From contig JADFHF010000009.1 of the NCBI GenBank assembly GCA_022567305.1, positions 34,691 through 98,690 on the forward strand: a stretch of 64,000 nt of DNA, in the 5' to 3' direction. Shown here one piece after another: positions 61,800 through 64,000 of the stretch. Source of the DNA: Bacteroidota bacterium. GTDB taxonomy: Bacteria > Bacteroidota > Rhodothermia > Rhodothermales > UBA10348. How positions within the stretch are numbered: position 1 is the stretch's first letter; each line of letters starts with the position of its first letter. A program made the translations under genes and the position numbers. The notes below the pieces were generated by a model. The model ran no database searches. It saw nothing but the letters and a program-made list of their open reading frames with translations, and had not been told where the DNA came from.

Positions 61800-63131
61800 A
61801 TGCGCCGAATTGTCCCTGAACCCGATCTGTTCCGCAGCAGGCAACTTCGCCATAAGCAGGCCCGCGAACTTGCGATGATCGACCGCATCCTCGTGGCCAA
61901 TCCCTCGGCCGCAGAAGCGGTCTGGAAAGACTTGCAGGGGCCGCTCGTCAGGAAGGGTCGACCGGGCCTATCGGCCGATCAGGTTTTGCGCGCGGCTATT
62001 GTCAAGCAGATGAACGGGTACAGTTACGAGGACCTCGCCTTCCACCTGGCCGACTCAGATTCGTACCGTCAGTTCTGTGGCTTCACTTCTGCGGAAGAGG
62101 TCCCGCAAAAGTCGGCGCTGGGTTATAGCATTAAGCGTATCTCGGCCGAGACGTGGGAGGAGATCAACCGGATACTGCTCGGCTATGCCAAAGACAAGGG
62201 CGTTGAGAGCGGCGAGCGGGTCCGGATTGATCCGACTGTCACCGAGACCAATATTCATGCGCCGACCGACAACTCGCTTTTATTCGACTGCGTGCGGGTG
62301 CTCGGTCGTCTGTTGAAGCATGCCCGCAAGACGTACGGCGTAGAGTACTCGAGCCGTCTCAAACGGGCTAAGCGGCGTCACATGGCAGTGATGAATGCTC
62401 CGAATAGTAAGCGGCGGCTTGCGCCCTACAAGGATTTACTGAAGGTCACGAGAGAGACGATCCGGTTCGCAGAACAGGTCGTAAAGCGCCTACGGGCAGA
62501 AAATGGGCCCGAGGCGCACCGCTTGGCCGAAGAGCTACAGCACTATATCGAACTTGCCTGGAACGTAGTCTCGCAGACCGAGCGCCGCGTCTTGCGCGGA
62601 GAATCGGTGCCGGCGCCCGAGAAGATTGTCTCGATCTTCGAGCCGCATACGGACATCATCCGCAAGGATCGCCGGGACACCTATTACGGCCATAAGGTGA
62701 CGCTCTCTGGCGGGCGGAGCGGAATGATTCTCGACTGGGTAGTCGAAGACGGTAATCCGGCCGACACCACGCTCTTGACGCGGATGCTCGACCGCCTGCA
62801 GGCGATCTACGGGAGCTATCCCCGGCAGGTGGCCGTCGATGGCGGCTTTGCGAGCAAGGAGAACCTGCGTCTGGCCAAGGAGAAGCCGGGTGTGGTCGAT
62901 GTGGCCTTCGCCAAAAAGTGTGGACTCGCGGTCGAGGATATGGCCACGAGCCGGAGAGTCTACAAAAAGCTGCGCGACTTCCGCGCCGGTATTGAGGGCA
63001 TCATCTCGTTCCTCAAACGTGTCTTCGGACTGAGGCGCTGCATATGGCGAAGTCGACCCTCGTTTGCCTCCTAAGTGGGCGCCTCCATCGTGTCTGCCAA
63101 CCTGCTCATTCTCGCTCGTCACCTGATGTAG
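61800..63131 (+). pseudogene. ISNCY-like DDE transposase, disrupted near the C-terminus
   Basis: The 424-codon frame from ATG 61800 encodes a DDE transposase with an N-terminal DUF4372-like helical part (SADQVLRAAIVKQMNGYSYE), first Asp144 in VRIDPTVTETN, a coiled-coil-like insertion, second Asp in QVAVDGGFAS and catalytic Glu in AGIEGIISFLKR. At 63072-63074 there is an in-frame TAA. Beyond it the same frame continues VGASIVSANLLILARHLM to TAG at 63129-63131, the normal family tail; one base (TAC to TAA) would explain it. The gene has a higher GC content than its neighbours, fitting transfer. The last ~18 residues are lost, so activity is doubtful. The inverted repeats of the element could not be located. 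Confidence 0.8.
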
Positions 63132-63257
63132 CTGGGCGATAGCGGCCTCTTTCACTCAAGCATTCCGGAACCCAGGCCGACGTGTGTTCGGACGTTACAC
63201 TCAAAGGCTTTCTGCGAATATTTTACACTTCCGAGGCATATTTCCTGGTCGAACCAT

Positions 63258-63294
63258 AGCCCTCAGAAAGGGCTTACAGGCAGAAATACTGCCT
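63258..63294. repeat. Two adjacent hairpins upstream of the FkbM-like gene
   Basis: Two perfect stem-loops stand 3 bases apart: AGCCCT-CAGAA-AGGGCT (63258-63274) and AGGCAG-AAATA-CTGCCT (63278-63294). They lie between the decayed transposase and the next gene, 10 bases before GTG/ATG-type starts at 63305. No T-tract follows, so they are not a classical terminator. They may be a remnant of the insertion element's end or a leader structure. Confidence 0.5.
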
Positions 63295-63304
63295 CAGCAC
63301 CCCT

Positions 63305-63937
63305 ATGGAGGCAGTTTCCGGAGGAGAACTAGTTAGTTTCGTGCATATGGTCAGACGTATCGCCACTGCATATTCGTCCCTCTGTCATTTTGCGTATACC
63401 CGAAATGTGATTCGTCCCGTCTTTCATAAGGCCGATCTGGAAAAAGAAGAGTGGACCGGTCAGTTCGGTCAGGATAAATGGGTCGCCGAAAACTTATTGG
63501 CTGGAATAGCAGGTTGCACTGAAATCATGGAGATATCCGGCTACGCGGAGAGGTTGAGTGGGATCGTGGAGAATTATGATGTACGGCATCTGAAACGCAT
63601 CGAACTCGAGTTAGACCAACACGGAGGCCGTCGGAGAATGATCGAGGTACCATGCCAAACACTGAACGAACTGCTTGAATCGCACAATATTTCGACCGTG
63701 GAGTACCTTGACATTGATACGGAAGGCTCAGAATTGTCGATTCTCAGTGCCGTTGACTGGAATCGCTTCGACATCAAGGTCATAGGTGTTGAGAACAATT
63801 ACCGAGATTATCGGATTCCTCAATTACTGATGCGACACGGATACAAGTTCCATTCCGTTGTCGGGGACGAGTTCTACATAAAGAACTGCCTGATCAACGT
63901 CAAGGATTCTTCCGGTCCCATGGGTCGGGAATTATGA
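63305..63937 (+). pseudogene. FkbM-family methyltransferase missing its SAM-binding core
   Basis: The 210-codon frame is recognisable as an FkbM-type SAM methyltransferase: near residue 52, GQFGQDKWVAENLLAG, the normal start of the domain. Later segments are GGRRRMIEVPCQTLNELL, STVEYLDIDTEGSELSILSA and KVIGVENNYRDYRIP. In the family, the first segment is followed by the glycine-rich motif FVDIGAxDG and the IEP block. Here LLAG joins directly to IAGCTEIMEISGYAERLSG, so about 70 residues including SAM motif I are deleted, in frame. ATG 63347 (MVRRIATAYS) is the likelier start. The protein probably cannot bind SAM. It may be a relict of a polysaccharide or glycan-modifying cluster. Confidence 0.7.
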
Positions 63938-64000
63938 ATGTGGCCGATCACCTGCCATTTCCCCTGTAAGTATAGAGGGCGTAGTATCTACCAGATCAAT
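63938..64000. other. Right edge of window, no feature seen
   Basis: The last 63 bases after the FkbM-like stop hold no recognisable feature. A further gene may start just beyond the window. Confidence 0.4.

Noticed and set aside
1..64000. tRNA, rRNA, CRISPR arrays, prophage and restriction-modification or other classical defence systems
   Set aside because: I looked for cloverleaf arms with GGTTCGA-type loops, regularly spaced repeats, phage structural genes and typical defence domains and saw none. Short RNAs could still be missed by eye.

Overview
The window is a compact, gene-dense bacterial chromosome segment of moderate GC content, with weak Shine-Dalgarno signals and frequent GTG or TTG starts. 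It belongs to the Bacteroidota/Rhodothermota/Balneolota side of the tree. The evidence is the DUF3822-rsmD-coaD gene order at the left edge, a beta-propeller protein with a FlgD-like/type IX secretion (T9SS) C-terminal domain beside two PorV-like outer-membrane proteins, and a lysine 6-transaminase. I favour Rhodothermota, but no rRNA, tRNA or other decisive marker is present. No tRNA, CRISPR array or prophage was seen.

Layout. 1-4512: DUF3822 (5'-truncated by the window), rsmD, coaD, an aspartate-type aminotransferase and a site-2 protease. 4652-9064: an envelope/secretion cluster (lipoprotein, propeller with sorting domain, two PorV-like barrels). 9087-16014: CPBP-family membrane protein, lipA, lysine 6-transaminase, a LolA-like exported protein and gyrA. 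16488-19872: a broken GAF-domain gene, an LPD29-like gene, a GNAT acetyltransferase, a membrane-anchored subtilase and a small unknown gene. 20155-31600: dnaG, ppk1, a class I amidotransferase, fumC, panC, phoH, dapF and a PpiD/SurA-like chaperone. 31943-38283: a signalling region (FliA/WhiG sigma factor, small membrane protein, NtrC-type regulator, histidine kinase, HDOD protein, repeat protein) with an IS200/IS605-like insertion between kinase and regulator. 38587-41377: rpmA, rplU, a doubly frameshifted FAH-family gene and lysA. 41421-48749: a wrecked SLC12-type permease, then a tightly overlapping five-gene lipid operon. 48828-59862: cupin, TlpA-like thioredoxin, an M15-like membrane protein, MBL hydrolase, alpha/beta hydrolase, polyprenyl synthase, a BtuF/BtuC-type transporter, lipid kinase, deoC, a SPOR lipoprotein, SRPBCC and polyphosphate glucokinase. 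60012-63937: phosphoglucomutase, a decayed DDE transposase and an FkbM-type methyltransferase lacking its SAM-binding core.

Most genes are housekeeping: CoA (panC, coaD), lysine (dapF, lysA, lysine transaminase), lipoate, replication (dnaG, gyrA) and polyphosphate (ppk1 makes it; the ppgK-like kinase can spend it on glucose, feeding phosphoglucomutase).

The most interesting locus is the operon at 43174-48749. It encodes an OlsB-like N-acyltransferase, a PlsC/OlsA-like acyltransferase, a DinB-fold protein, a 905-residue fusion of alpha/beta hydrolase + DedA/VTT membrane domain + ATP-grasp ligase, and an MlaE lipid permease. This looks like a self-contained module for making, modifying and moving an amino-acid-containing lipid.

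A second theme is decay. At least six loci carry lesions (GAF gene, IS200 TnpA, FAH gene, permease, DDE transposase, FkbM), so either the genome is shedding accessory genes or part of the damage is assembly error.
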